Shown here piece after piece: positions 8,819 through 16,764 of a stretch of 64,000 nt of DNA. Origin of the DNA: Acidobacteriota bacterium (GTDB taxonomy: Bacteria; Acidobacteriota; Terriglobia; Bryobacterales; Bryobacteraceae); NCBI GenBank assembly GCA_018268715.1, contig JAFDVZ010000010.1, forward strand, positions 162,714-226,713, given 5' to 3'. Numbering within the stretch: the first letter of the stretch is position 1; each line of letters begins with the position of its first letter. The position numbers were made by a program, and so were the translations under genes. The notes below the pieces were generated by a model, which saw only the letters and a list, made by a program, of their open reading frames with translations, had not been told where the DNA came from and did not search any database.

Positions 8819-9118
8819 GTGTGGCTGGCCGTCACGGCGGTGACCGCCTCCGCCGCGGCCGCTCCGTTCCTGCTGCCGGACGCCGCCATCGCGCGCATCG
8901 CTCCCCGCTGCGAGTCCATGCGACTGTATGGCCGCCCCTGTTTCCTATGCGGGTCCACCACCGGCTTTCTCGCTATCGGCCGCGGAGATTTCGCCTCCGC
9001 CCGAAGCGCTAATCGGCTGGCCATCCCGCTATTTGCCGCGTTTTCGGGGAACGCCGTCGCCGCGCTTGCGTATCTCTCTGGGAAGGCGCGCCGTAGATCA
9101 GCGAAACAGCCGTTATGA
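8819..9118 (+). CDS. DUF2752 small membrane protein
   Basis: About 99 residues. The family signature C-x-L-C-G-x-T-T-G-F is present as CFLCGSTTGF, followed by the typical tail SANRLAIPLFAAFSGNAVAAL. There are probably two TM helices. No ATG exists in frame. GTG 8819 is the first ordinary start, but the homologous-looking hydrophobic region extends upstream to about 8786, where only a rare ATT is available, so the start is uncertain. The start region abuts the divergent glycosyltransferase start at 8773. DUF2752 function is unknown. Confidence 0.7.
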   Translation: MWLAVTAVTASAAAAPFLLPDAAIARIAPRCESMRLYGRPCFLCGSTTGFLAIGRGDFASARSANRLAIPLFAAFSGNAVAALAYLSGKARRRSAKQPL

Positions 9119-9128
9119 TGGAGGTCAT

Positions 9129-9377
9129 ATGCAGATCCTAAGCCTTGCCTGGGGCATATTCGCCCTGCTGGGTTTGTTTGTCGGGTTCATCCCTTGTCTC
9201 GGTGCGCTGAATTGGCTGAACATTCCCTTTTCGATCGCGGGCCTGATCCTCAGCATCATCGCTTACAATAAAGAACTGCCCGGACGACGTTCCGCCGCGG
9301 CCACCGGCATCATCCTGTGCGCCATTGCGATTCTGCTCGGCGCGAAACGCCTGGTGATGGGCGGAGGAATTCTCTAA
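9129..9377 (+). CDS. Small two-TM membrane protein
   Basis: The 82-residue, strongly hydrophobic protein has TM1 around ILSLAWGIFALLGLFVGFIP and TM2 around IPFSIAGLILSIIAYN, possibly with a third near the C-terminus. A short basic segment (KELPGRRSAAAT) lies between. The ATG at 9129 has GGAGG just upstream. It starts 10 nt after DUF2752 and its stop overlaps the next start (TAATG), so these three small envelope genes look co-transcribed. No named family was recognised with confidence; it resembles short DUF4190-like proteins. Confidence 0.75.
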   Translation: MQILSLAWGIFALLGLFVGFIPCLGALNWLNIPFSIAGLILSIIAYNKELPGRRSAAATGIILCAIAILLGAKRLVMGGGIL

Positions 9378-9685
9378 TGCAAAAACTGTTGCTCGTTCTC
9401 AGCCCTCTGGTGTTGCTGCTCACCGCCGCCTGCGCATCGAGCAAGCCGGCCGCTCCGGCGAAAGAGTATCATCTGACCGGCGAGGTGATGCGTATAGACG
9501 CGCAGGTTCGAAGCGCCACCATCAAACACGAAAAGATCGAAGGCTGGATGGAGGCGATGACCATGGAATTTCCCGTCCACGACGCCAAGGAATTCGAGAA
9601 ACTGGCGCCCGGCAAGAAGATCACCGCCACCGTCTATGTCAGCGGCGACGAATTCTGGATCGGCAATATACAGGTCACGCCCTGA
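9377..9685 (+). CDS. Copper-binding CusF-like lipoprotein
   Basis: The 102-residue protein has a lipoprotein signal with lipobox LTAAC (cysteine in LLLTAACASSK). A small beta-barrel domain follows with the CusF-type signature YHLTGEVMRIDAQVRSATIKH ... EGWMEAMTMEFPV. The conserved His of IKHEKIEGWMEAM and the Met pair of AMTM, plus the nearby Trp, are the Cu(I)-binding elements in CusF. It is probably anchored in the periplasm as a metallochaperone or copper buffer. No cusABC efflux genes are in the window. Confidence 0.85.
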   Translation: MQKLLLVLSPLVLLLTAACASSKPAAPAKEYHLTGEVMRIDAQVRSATIKHEKIEGWMEAMTMEFPVHDAKEFEKLAPGKKITATVYVSGDEFWIGNIQVTP

Positions 9686-9716
9686 CTGCAAGGCGCAAAT
9701 CGGCGACGGGCGTGAG

Positions 9717-11171
9717 CTAACTCGGTCGGCTCCGCCCGTCCGACTTCCATTTCTCGAGTAGCTCGGTCAGCCGCTTCACCACATCGGGGCGCGCCGAGTA
9801 CAAATCCCGCGTCTCGCCGGGATCGGCGGCGATATCGTATAACTCGCCCTCCGGCTCGCCCGCCTTCACCTCCAACCGCACCGGCTGGCTGAATCCCCCC
9901 GATCCGCGTCCCAAACTCAGCTTCCAGTTATCCTGCCGGATGGAAAACATCCCGTCATTGGAATGATGCACGACGGCCTTGCGAATTCCCCGCCCTCCCC
10001 GCAGCGCGGGCAGCAGGCTGAAGCTATCCTCGGCCGCATCCCGCGGCAGCCGCGCGCCGGTGACGTCCGCGACCGTCGCCGCCAGGTCCACCAGGCACCC
10101 TAACTCCCGGCTAACCGAGTTAGGACGAATCCGCCCCGGCCACCGGGCCATGAACGGAATCCGGTGTCCGGCGTCCCAGATGTCCGCCTTCATCCCGCGC
10201 CAGTTGGCGTTGGCGCGATGCGCATATTTCGCTTTATCCTCCGGCGTCCAATGCGCCCCGTTGTCGGAGGTGAACACGAGCAGTGTATTCCGGCCGAGGT
10301 TCGACTCATCGAGAAGCCGCGTCACCTGCCCAACCACATCGTCCACCTGCGTCACGAAGTCCCCGTAGTCGCCCGCCTTCGACCGACCGCGGAACCCCTG
10401 CACGGGAACCCAGGGCGTATGGGGCGCCGTCAGCGCGAAGTAGAAGAAGAAGGGTTGCCTCGGCGTGTTCGCCCGCTCCCGCAGCACGTCGAGAGCCTTC
10501 GCCGTCAGCTTCGGAAGCGTGTCTTCGACACGGAATCCCGGCGCCGCCGCACCGGCCCGCCAGAACACTCCGCGCGGACTGTTTTGCCCGTCGGTGCGGC
10601 CGGTAGGCGGGGCCTCCACGCGCTCGTTTTCGAAGTACACATACGGGTCCATGTCGAGCGACGCCGGAATGCCGTAGTAGTAGTCGAACCCGTGATTGCG
10701 GGGCCCCGGCGTCAGAGGACTCGAATAGTCGGTCTGCTCCTTCGTCCCCAGCCCCAGATGCCATTTCCCAACACCGGCCGTGTAGTAACCCTGGGACTTC
10801 AATAACCCGGGCACGGTCAACCGGTCCGGCTCGATCAGATTCGGCGAATACCCGTTCAGCACGCCCTTCTTCAGCCGTGACCGCCAGCAATAACGTCCGG
10901 TCATGACGCCATAGCGGGTCGGAGTGCATACGGCCGACGGGGAGTGCATATCGGTGAATCGCACCCCCTGGCTCGCCAGTCGGTCCGCGTTGGGCGTCGG
11001 CGCCGCCGATTCCCGGTTGTAGCAGCCCAGATCGCCCCACCCCAGATCGTCCGCCAGGATATACACGATGTTGGGCCGCTCCCGCACCGCCCACAGCCGC
11101 CCGGCCCCGGCGAGTCCTCCGCCCGCGCTCATCAGGAACTCTCGCCGCCCCAATCCCCTGCTTCGATTCAT
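9717..11171 (-). CDS. Sulfatase (arylsulfatase-type), twin-arginine exported
   Basis: The 484-residue protein carries the sulfatase signature C-x-P-x-R as VCTPTRYGVMTGRY. Its Cys (about residue 82) must be converted to formylglycine to be active. The metal-binding DD of ILADDLGWGDLG and the later TSDNGAH motif are present. The N-terminus contains RREFLMSAGGG, a twin-arginine-type signal. I place the start at the ATG at 11171; an upstream ATG at 11192 adds seven residues of no obvious value. It probably removes sulfate from polysaccharides in the periplasm or outside the cell. No maturase (anSME/FGE) is visible in the window. Confidence 0.93.
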   Translation of the reverse strand: MNRSRGLGRREFLMSAGGGLAGAGRLWAVRERPNIVYILADDLGWGDLGCYNRESAAPTPNADRLASQGVRFTDMHSPSAVCTPTRYGVMTGRYCWRSRLKKGVLNGYSPNLIEPDRLTVPGLLKSQGYYTAGVGKWHLGLGTKEQTDYSSPLTPGPRNHGFDYYYGIPASLDMDPYVYFENERVEAPPTGRTDGQNSPRGVFWRAGAAAPGFRVEDTLPKLTAKALDVLRERANTPRQPFFFYFALTAPHTPWVPVQGFRGRSKAGDYGDFVTQVDDVVGQVTRLLDESNLGRNTLLVFTSDNGAHWTPEDKAKYAHRANANWRGMKADIWDAGHRIPFMARWPGRIRPNSVSRELGCLVDLAATVADVTGARLPRDAAEDSFSLLPALRGGRGIRKAVVHHSNDGMFSIRQDNWKLSLGRGSGGFSQPVRLEVKAGEPEGELYDIAADPGETRDLYSARPDVVKRLTELLEKWKSDGRSRPS

Positions 11172-11238
11172 GTCCACCTTGACTATACACAAACCCCGCT
11201 CCGGCGCCGTCCCGGCGGGTCATAATAGTCCCAGAAGA

Positions 11239-12099
11239 ATGACACCGAAACTCCGCATCGCCGCCATCACCGACGAATTCTCCCCCGACCTCGCCGTCGC
11301 CCTGAACGCCATGAAGCCCATCGGCATGACCGGCGCCGAACTCCGCGTCATCGGCGGAAAGAACATCATGGACCTGACCGACGACGAACTCCGCCGCGCC
11401 AAGGACCTGGTCGACGCCGCCGGCCTCGAAGTGATCTCCATCGCCTCGCCCCTGCTCAAGTGCGTACTGCCTGGCGCTCCCGACATCGACACGCGCTTCC
11501 AACAGGACGTCTTCGCCGCCAAGCTCACTTTTGACGATCAACCGCGCCTGGCCGAGCATGCCTTCAAAATCGCGAAGTTCTTCGGGGCCCGCATCATCCG
11601 CGTCTTCTCCTACTGGCGCACCGTCGAACCCGACCGTTGCTTCGACCCCATCGTGCGCGCGCTCGAAAAGCTCTCGGCCGACGCCGCCGGCCAGGACCTC
11701 ATCATCGGCCTCGAAAACGAACACGCCTGCAACATCGCCACGGGGCTTGAAGCGGGCCGCGTCCTGCGCGCCGTCTGTCATCCGAACCTGCAACTCGTCT
11801 GGGACCCCGCCAACGCGCTGGTGGCGGGCGAAGATCCCTTCCCCCACGGCTACAGCCTTCTGCCGAAGGACCGCATCGCCCACGTGCACACGAAGGACTG
11901 CCACATGGAGGGCCACAAACCCATCTGGGGGCCTCTTGGCACGAGCACCGTCGATTGGAAGGGACAAATCGCAGCTCTCATGAGCGATGGCTACACCGGC
12001 TGGCTCAGCCTCGAAACTCACTGGCCCGGCCCGAACGGCGACAAACTGGCCGGCTCGACCATCTGCGGCTGGAACCTTCGCGGTCTCGCCGCGGCTTAG
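11239..12099 (+). CDS. Sugar phosphate isomerase/epimerase, xylose-isomerase-like TIM barrel
   Basis: The 286-residue protein has AP_endonuc_2-type TIM-barrel features. The conserved metal and substrate ligands appear in order: IIGLENEHACN (Glu), LVWDPANAL (Asp), AHVHTKDCH (His/Asp) and WLSLETHW (Glu). This superfamily contains sugar isomerases, epimerases and myo-inositol catabolic enzymes, and the substrate cannot be assigned. The ATG at 11239 follows an AGAAG ribosome-binding site. It is divergent from the sulfatase with a 67-bp spacer, possibly linking both to saccharide catabolism (inference). Confidence 0.88.
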   Translation: MTPKLRIAAITDEFSPDLAVALNAMKPIGMTGAELRVIGGKNIMDLTDDELRRAKDLVDAAGLEVISIASPLLKCVLPGAPDIDTRFQQDVFAAKLTFDDQPRLAEHAFKIAKFFGARIIRVFSYWRTVEPDRCFDPIVRALEKLSADAAGQDLIIGLENEHACNIATGLEAGRVLRAVCHPNLQLVWDPANALVAGEDPFPHGYSLLPKDRIAHVHTKDCHMEGHKPIWGPLGTSTVDWKGQIAALMSDGYTGWLSLETHWPGPNGDKLAGSTICGWNLRGLAAA

Positions 12100-12157
12100 C
12101 CGAAATGAGAGGGGAGGGCGCCGGAACCAGGTCAATCAGACCCTCGTATCTCATTTC

Positions 12158-12817
12158 ATGAGTCACGAGATTCGGACCCGGCGCGGCGCGCTCGCCCTTT
12201 TCAGCGCCCTGGCGTCGTCGGCCATCGCGCAACACCGCAAGCTCGACGAAAAGGAAGTCATTCGATACGAGCGCCAGGAGATTACCGTCCCGGACTTCCC
12301 GGCCAAAGGCTACATTCTCGACATTGGCGGAGGCGGAGAGGGCGTTATCGGCCAACTCAAGCCGAACGAGACGATCGCCGTCGATCTCATCAAGCGCGAA
12401 CTGGAACAGGCCCCTCCCGGCCCGCTGAAGATCGTCATGGACGCCCGGGACCTGAAGTTCCTGGATAACTCGATCCCCACTGTCACGGCCTTCTATTGTT
12501 TGATGTACGTCGCCGAACCGGACCACGCGCAGGTCTTTTCGGAGGCCTACCGCGTCCTCGCTCCCGGCGGCCGGATGCTCATCTGGGAAGCCGCCACGCC
12601 GCGCCAGGAAGGCGAAAGGAAGTGGGCCGTCTTCCCCCTCACCGTAAACCTGCCGGGCAAGCAGGTCAGGACCGGCTACGGCGTGCCGATGGGCGCCGAA
12701 CCGCACGATGCGCGCTACTTCACTCGCCGGGCGGAGCGTGCGGGATTCGTCGCCCTCCGCCGCCAGGCCGCCGGACTCCACTTCTTCCTGGAACTACAGA
12801 AGCCGGCCGCCCGCTGA
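12158..12817 (+). CDS. SAM-dependent methyltransferase with N-terminal export-type segment
   Basis: The 219-residue protein is a class I Rossmann-type methyltransferase. SAM-binding motif I is YILDIGGGGEGVIGQL, the acidic motif II end is TIAVDLIKREL, and MDARDLKFLDNS is followed by the Ubi/methyltransf_11-type YRVLAPGGRMLIWE. Before the domain lies MSHEIRTRRGALALFSALASSAIAQ, which looks like a twin-arginine or Sec signal peptide. That is odd for an enzyme needing SAM. It starts 58 nt after the isomerase and may share its transcript. The substrate is unknown. Confidence 0.82.
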   Translation: MSHEIRTRRGALALFSALASSAIAQHRKLDEKEVIRYERQEITVPDFPAKGYILDIGGGGEGVIGQLKPNETIAVDLIKRELEQAPPGPLKIVMDARDLKFLDNSIPTVTAFYCLMYVAEPDHAQVFSEAYRVLAPGGRMLIWEAATPRQEGERKWAVFPLTVNLPGKQVRTGYGVPMGAEPHDARYFTRRAERAGFVALRRQAAGLHFFLELQKPAAR

Positions 12818-12819
12818 AC

Positions 12820-15429
12820 TCACTCCCACCTCAACGCCACCACCGGGTCCACCCGCATCGCGCGCCGCGCGGGGACCCAACTCGCGAGCATGGCCATCGC
12901 CGTCCATGCCGTCGCCGCCAGCCCGAACGACGTCGGATCGAAGGGGCTCATCCCATACAGCAACCCCGCCATCAACCGGGCGAGCCCCGCGCTCAGCAGG
13001 ACACCGACGCCCACGCCGATTCCGGTCAACGCCAACCCGCGCCCCAGCACCATCCACATGACATCGTCGGGCTGGGCGCCCACCGCGATCCGGATCCCGA
13101 TCTCGCGGGTTCGCTGCGCCACCGTGTAGGCCACCACGCCGTACAGCCCAACCGCCGCCAGCAGCATCCCCAACGCTCCGAAACTGCCGAGCAACGTCGC
13201 CTCCCATCGCACCTTCCACAGCGACTCCGACGCGTACTCCCTCAGCGTCTGCACCTCATAGATCCTCAGGTTCGGATCGAGTTCCCGCAGCGCCGCGCGC
13301 AACGGCGTCACGAAATCTCCCGCATTCCCCTGGGTTTCGACAATCACCGCCATGAATCCCACCCAGTTTTGCGCTAGCGGCCGATAGACGAACGGGCGCG
13401 CCGACTCGTCCAGGGATTCGTACTTGGCGTCCTTGGCCACGCCCACCACCTGGGTCAACTCGCGGGGCTTTTTCACATCGCATCCCGCCAGAAACGTCTT
13501 CCCGATCGGATCTGCGCCGGGCCAGAACCGCTGCGCGAGCGTCTCGTTCACAACGGCGACCTTCGGCGCTCCCTCCCGATCCCCAGCCTCAAACTGGCGG
13601 CCGCGGACCAGCGGAATTCCCAGCGTCCCGAAGTACCCCGGAACCACCGTATCCGAGCCGGTCCGCCTCGGCCGAGCATTCGGCTCCGCCGCCACGCACA
13701 GGCTGTCGGAGAAGTTCAACGGAACCGTATAACTCAAGGTGGCCGACCCAACGCCCGGCACGGCCTGAACGCGCTCCATCACGCGATCGAAGAACAGCCG
13801 CCCGGAGTCCGGCGTGTACTCGGGCTCGGAGATGTAGATGCGCGCCGCCAGCCGGCGGTCCATCTGGAATCCCGGGTCGATATCCCGGGCCCTTCCCAAC
13901 GCCCGCACCAGCAGCGTCGCGGCAATCAGCAGCGTCAGTGACAACGCCACCTGCGCGATCACATAGAAGTCGCGCTGCCGTCTGGGCCGCGAACCTCCGC
14001 TACCTCCCTGGACCCCCACGCCCGGATCCGGTCGAGCCTGTTCGAGCGCCGGCGCGATGCTGAACGCGACGGCGCTCAAAGCGGCCACGCACAGCGCGAA
14101 ACCCGCCACCCGCCAGTCCACGTTCATCTGTAAGGTAGCCGTCCCAATGTGGGGCAGGGCCGGCAGCGAACTCGCCAGCAGCCGGTTGGTCCAATACGCC
14201 AGGACGACGCCCACCACCGCGCCGCCCGAAGCCAAGGTCAACCCCTCGCAGAAAGTCTGCCGCACCAAACGAAGCCAACTCGCGCCCAGCGCGCGCCGCA
14301 CCGCCATCTCATGCCGCCGCACCGCCGAACGCGAAAGCAGCAGATTCGCCACGTTCACGCAGGCGATCAGCAGCACCACGCCGGTCACGGAAAACAGCAA
14401 CGTGGCGATCGGCGCCGCCACTTCCCGGACTCCCGCCATCGAAGCGCCCGCCGCAACGGCCGCCAACAGCGCTCCATTCGACGCCCGCTCACGCGGAAAC
14501 TCGCGCTGAAGTTGTTCGTCCAGAACCCGCATCCCCGCCTGCGCCTCTCCTACGCGGACACCCGGCGCAAGCCGCCCGAACAGCCGCACGCGCGGCCGCT
14601 CCCACCCGCCGCCATTCGCCAACAGCTCCCGCACGTAAGGCTGCGAAAGAAACGGAGTCCACACCTTGGCCGTATGCGGAGGCGAAACGCCCACAAATCC
14701 CGGCGGCGCCACGCCCACCACGCGATACCGCTGCGCCTCGATCCGGATCCGCTTCCCGATCGCTTCCGGACTCCGCCCGAACCGTTCCGTCCACACCCCG
14801 TCGCTGATCACAGCCACCGGCTCGGCCCCGATGCGATCGTCCTCCGGCGTGAACCAGCGCCCAGCCTGGGCTGGAATTCGCAGCACATTGGCGAAATTCG
14901 CCGTAACGGCCTCGCCCATCACAATCTGGCTCGACCCTTCGGCGTCGAGCGACGTGGGAACATCGTCGTACGCCGTGAGTCCGGCAAACATCGCGCCGCT
15001 CCGCCGTTCGAACTCCAGGTAATCGCGCCAGGAGCACGTCATCTGCTCGCGCTCCCGCGTCACCGCCACCACGCGATCGGATTCCGGCACAGGCAGATTC
15101 CGCCAAAACAGCTCGTGGACCATGGTGAACACGGTCGCGTTCACCCCGATTCCCAACCCCAGGCAGACCATCGCCGTCAGCGCGTAACCGGGGTTCCGCC
15201 GCATGATCCGCGCCGCCAGGTGGAAGTCCTGAAACAGGTCCGGAGCGCTCAGCCGGTAAGGTGACAACCGCACCGCGAAGCAGCTCAACACCTGGCGCCA
15301 GTACCACAGACGGCCGCCGCCTCGCGCCTCGAACTCCTCACGCAGATCGCCCACGATGACGTCGGCCTCGCGCCCGCCCACCAGCCGCTTCAACACCGAT
15401 TCAGCAATTCGAGGAGGTTGGTTAGGCAA
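12820..15429 (-). CDS. MacB/FtsX-type duplicated 'orphan' ABC permease (ADOP family)
   Basis: The ~869-residue protein has a short conserved N-terminal module with ADVIVGDLREEFE. Two MacB-PCD/FtsX units follow: a TM, a periplasmic core (VTREREQMTCSWRDYLEF), then an FtsX TM block with ALLFSVTGVVLLIACVNVANLLLSR and later RTREIGIRIAVGAQPDDV. This is the architecture of acidobacterial duplicated orphan permeases, which lack an attached ATPase gene. TTG 15429 is chosen because an AAGGGGGTG ribosome-binding site precedes it and the conserved LPNQPPRIAE module begins there. The frame runs back to 15531, but that part overlaps the PadR gene. The 8-nt overlap with padR implies joint expression. Confidence 0.9.
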   Translation of the reverse strand: MPNQPPRIAESVLKRLVGGREADVIVGDLREEFEARGGGRLWYWRQVLSCFAVRLSPYRLSAPDLFQDFHLAARIMRRNPGYALTAMVCLGLGIGVNATVFTMVHELFWRNLPVPESDRVVAVTREREQMTCSWRDYLEFERRSGAMFAGLTAYDDVPTSLDAEGSSQIVMGEAVTANFANVLRIPAQAGRWFTPEDDRIGAEPVAVISDGVWTERFGRSPEAIGKRIRIEAQRYRVVGVAPPGFVGVSPPHTAKVWTPFLSQPYVRELLANGGGWERPRVRLFGRLAPGVRVGEAQAGMRVLDEQLQREFPRERASNGALLAAVAAGASMAGVREVAAPIATLLFSVTGVVLLIACVNVANLLLSRSAVRRHEMAVRRALGASWLRLVRQTFCEGLTLASGGAVVGVVLAYWTNRLLASSLPALPHIGTATLQMNVDWRVAGFALCVAALSAVAFSIAPALEQARPDPGVGVQGGSGGSRPRRQRDFYVIAQVALSLTLLIAATLLVRALGRARDIDPGFQMDRRLAARIYISEPEYTPDSGRLFFDRVMERVQAVPGVGSATLSYTVPLNFSDSLCVAAEPNARPRRTGSDTVVPGYFGTLGIPLVRGRQFEAGDREGAPKVAVVNETLAQRFWPGADPIGKTFLAGCDVKKPRELTQVVGVAKDAKYESLDESARPFVYRPLAQNWVGFMAVIVETQGNAGDFVTPLRAALRELDPNLRIYEVQTLREYASESLWKVRWEATLLGSFGALGMLLAAVGLYGVVAYTVAQRTREIGIRIAVGAQPDDVMWMVLGRGLALTGIGVGVGVLLSAGLARLMAGLLYGMSPFDPTSFGLAATAWTAMAMLASWVPARRAMRVDPVVALRWE

Positions 15430-15742
15430 GGCGCACCCCCTTCCACATCCGCTCGAACATGTCGCGTGCCCTCGCCAGCGACTCAATCCCCGCCGGCTCC
15501 ACCCGGAAGTACCGGCGCGACCGTCCCCCACGCTCCGCCGTCGGATCGGCGAACCACGAACTCACGAATCCCTTCGCCTCGAGTCGGTCGAGCGTCGCAT
15601 ACAACGCCCCCACCGTCACCTTCCTCCCCGTCCGCTCCTCGATCTCGCGCCGGATCGGAACGCCGTACGCTCCATCCCCCAGCCGCACTACCGCCAAGAG
15701 CACGATCTGCTCGAATTCCCCAAGATGTAGTTCGCCACTCAT
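15422..15742 (-). CDS. PadR-family transcriptional regulator
   Basis: The 106-residue protein is a winged-helix PadR regulator: HLGEFEQIVLLAVVRLGDGAYGVPIRREIEERTGRKVTVGALYATLDRLEAKGFV, then a wing rich in Arg (GGRSRRYFRVEPAG) and a dimerisation helix. The start is placed at the ATG at 15742, before MSGELHLGEFE, the usual beginning of this subfamily. It is the first gene of a two-gene unit with the permease and is probably its repressor. A perfect short palindrome lies 7 nt upstream of its start. Confidence 0.93.
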   Translation of the reverse strand: MSGELHLGEFEQIVLLAVVRLGDGAYGVPIRREIEERTGRKVTVGALYATLDRLEAKGFVSSWFADPTAERGGRSRRYFRVEPAGIESLARARDMFERMWKGVRLA

Positions 15743-15748
15743 TAGTTC

Positions 15749-15759
15749 TACACTGTAGA
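15749..15759 (-). promoter_or_regulatory. Candidate PadR operator palindrome
   Basis: CTACA-C-TGTAG is a perfect 5-bp inverted repeat with a 1-nt centre, immediately upstream of the padR start codon. PadR-type regulators commonly bind ATGTA/TACAT-like dyads near their own promoter, so autoregulation is a reasonable inference. Confidence 0.5.
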
Positions 15760-15911
15760 TCAAATGCCGTCCCGAAGGCAACCCGCCACCGCCTGAACAA
15801 CCTTGTGCCCGGGGCCAAACGCAATGCCTCCCACCGCGTCTATCTTCCTTACAGTCCGAGGGTTCGCGCCGATGCGGGCGTGGTATCCTCTATAGCAACC
15901 GAGGCGAATTC

Positions 15912-16712
15912 GTGCGCCTGCCTAAAGTCGTTCTTCTGGTCTCCGCGATTCTGACGATCCTGGGCGCGCTGTACGCGCAGAAGCCTTTTCGCGAATATCC
16001 GGCGGTGGAATATGAGAACTTTCCACTCCCCCCGGACTGGCGCGAGAGCACCGAATTCACCCGCGCCCGCCTGAAGTGCATGGACATCGGCACGCGCTGG
16101 GGCCCACGCGGCTACAACTGGACCATCGACTACCCCCGCTCGGACCGCCACCTGCTGGCCGGCATCCGGCGGCTCACCCGCATTCATACCCGCTCCGTCG
16201 AACAGGTGGTGGAAATCGACGACCCCGCCGAGATCTACAACTGGCCCTTCCTCTATGCCGTCGAGGTCGGCCACTGGGAACTGTCCGACGAACAGGCCAA
16301 ACGCCTGCGCGACTACCTTCTGCACGGCGGATTCCTGATGGTCGACGACTTCCACGGCACGCGCGAGTGGGAGATCTTCATGTCCGGCATGAGCCGCATA
16401 TTCCCGGAGCGCCCCGTCGTCGATCTCAGTAACCAGGACCCGATCTTTCACGTCCTCTACGATCTCGACGAACGCTTCCAGGTTCCTGGCGCGCAGTATC
16501 TCTACCGGGGACGCACTTATGAGCAGGACGGCTACGAAGCCAAATGGCGCGGCATCTACGATGACAACGGCCGCCTTATGGTCGCCATCTGCCATAACAT
16601 GGACCTGGGCGACGCGTGGGAGTGGTCCGACGACCCGCGATATCCGGAGAAATTCGCCTCGCTCGCTTACCGGATCGCCGTGAATTATACGATCTATGCC
16701 ATGACGCACTGA
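15912..16712 (+). CDS. DUF4159 domain protein, first gene of MoxR/VWA cluster
   Basis: The 266-residue protein has a signal or TM segment at the N-terminus (LPKVVLLVSAILTILGALYAQ) followed by a DUF4159 domain. Typical features are FTRARLKCMDIG, DYPRSDRHLLAGIRRLTRI, the LRDYLLHGGFLMVDDFHG core and a C-terminal GDAWEWSDDPRYP. The fold resembles a class I glutamine-amidotransferase-like Rossmann domain. DUF4159 proteins recur beside MoxR, DUF58 and VWA genes, as here. The start is GTG 15912. It is followed 52 nt later by the large VWA gene. Confidence 0.88.
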   Translation: MRLPKVVLLVSAILTILGALYAQKPFREYPAVEYENFPLPPDWRESTEFTRARLKCMDIGTRWGPRGYNWTIDYPRSDRHLLAGIRRLTRIHTRSVEQVVEIDDPAEIYNWPFLYAVEVGHWELSDEQAKRLRDYLLHGGFLMVDDFHGTREWEIFMSGMSRIFPERPVVDLSNQDPIFHVLYDLDERFQVPGAQYLYRGRTYEQDGYEAKWRGIYDDNGRLMVAICHNMDLGDAWEWSDDPRYPEKFASLAYRIAVNYTIYAMTH

Positions 16713-16764
16713 CCGCCCCGCCGCCGCGGGGACCAGTGATCGAATCGCACGGGACTCAACGAAA

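Noticed and set aside
10306-12135. 609-residue minus-strand frame spanning the isomerase gene and part of the sulfatase
   Set aside because: It is antisense to two clearly conserved genes and has no recognisable motif; high GC produces long spurious frames.
15430-15531. Extension of the permease N-terminus upstream to 15531
   Set aside because: The extra 34 residues overlap padR, lack conservation, and the GDLREEFE module with a good ribosome-binding site starts at 15429.
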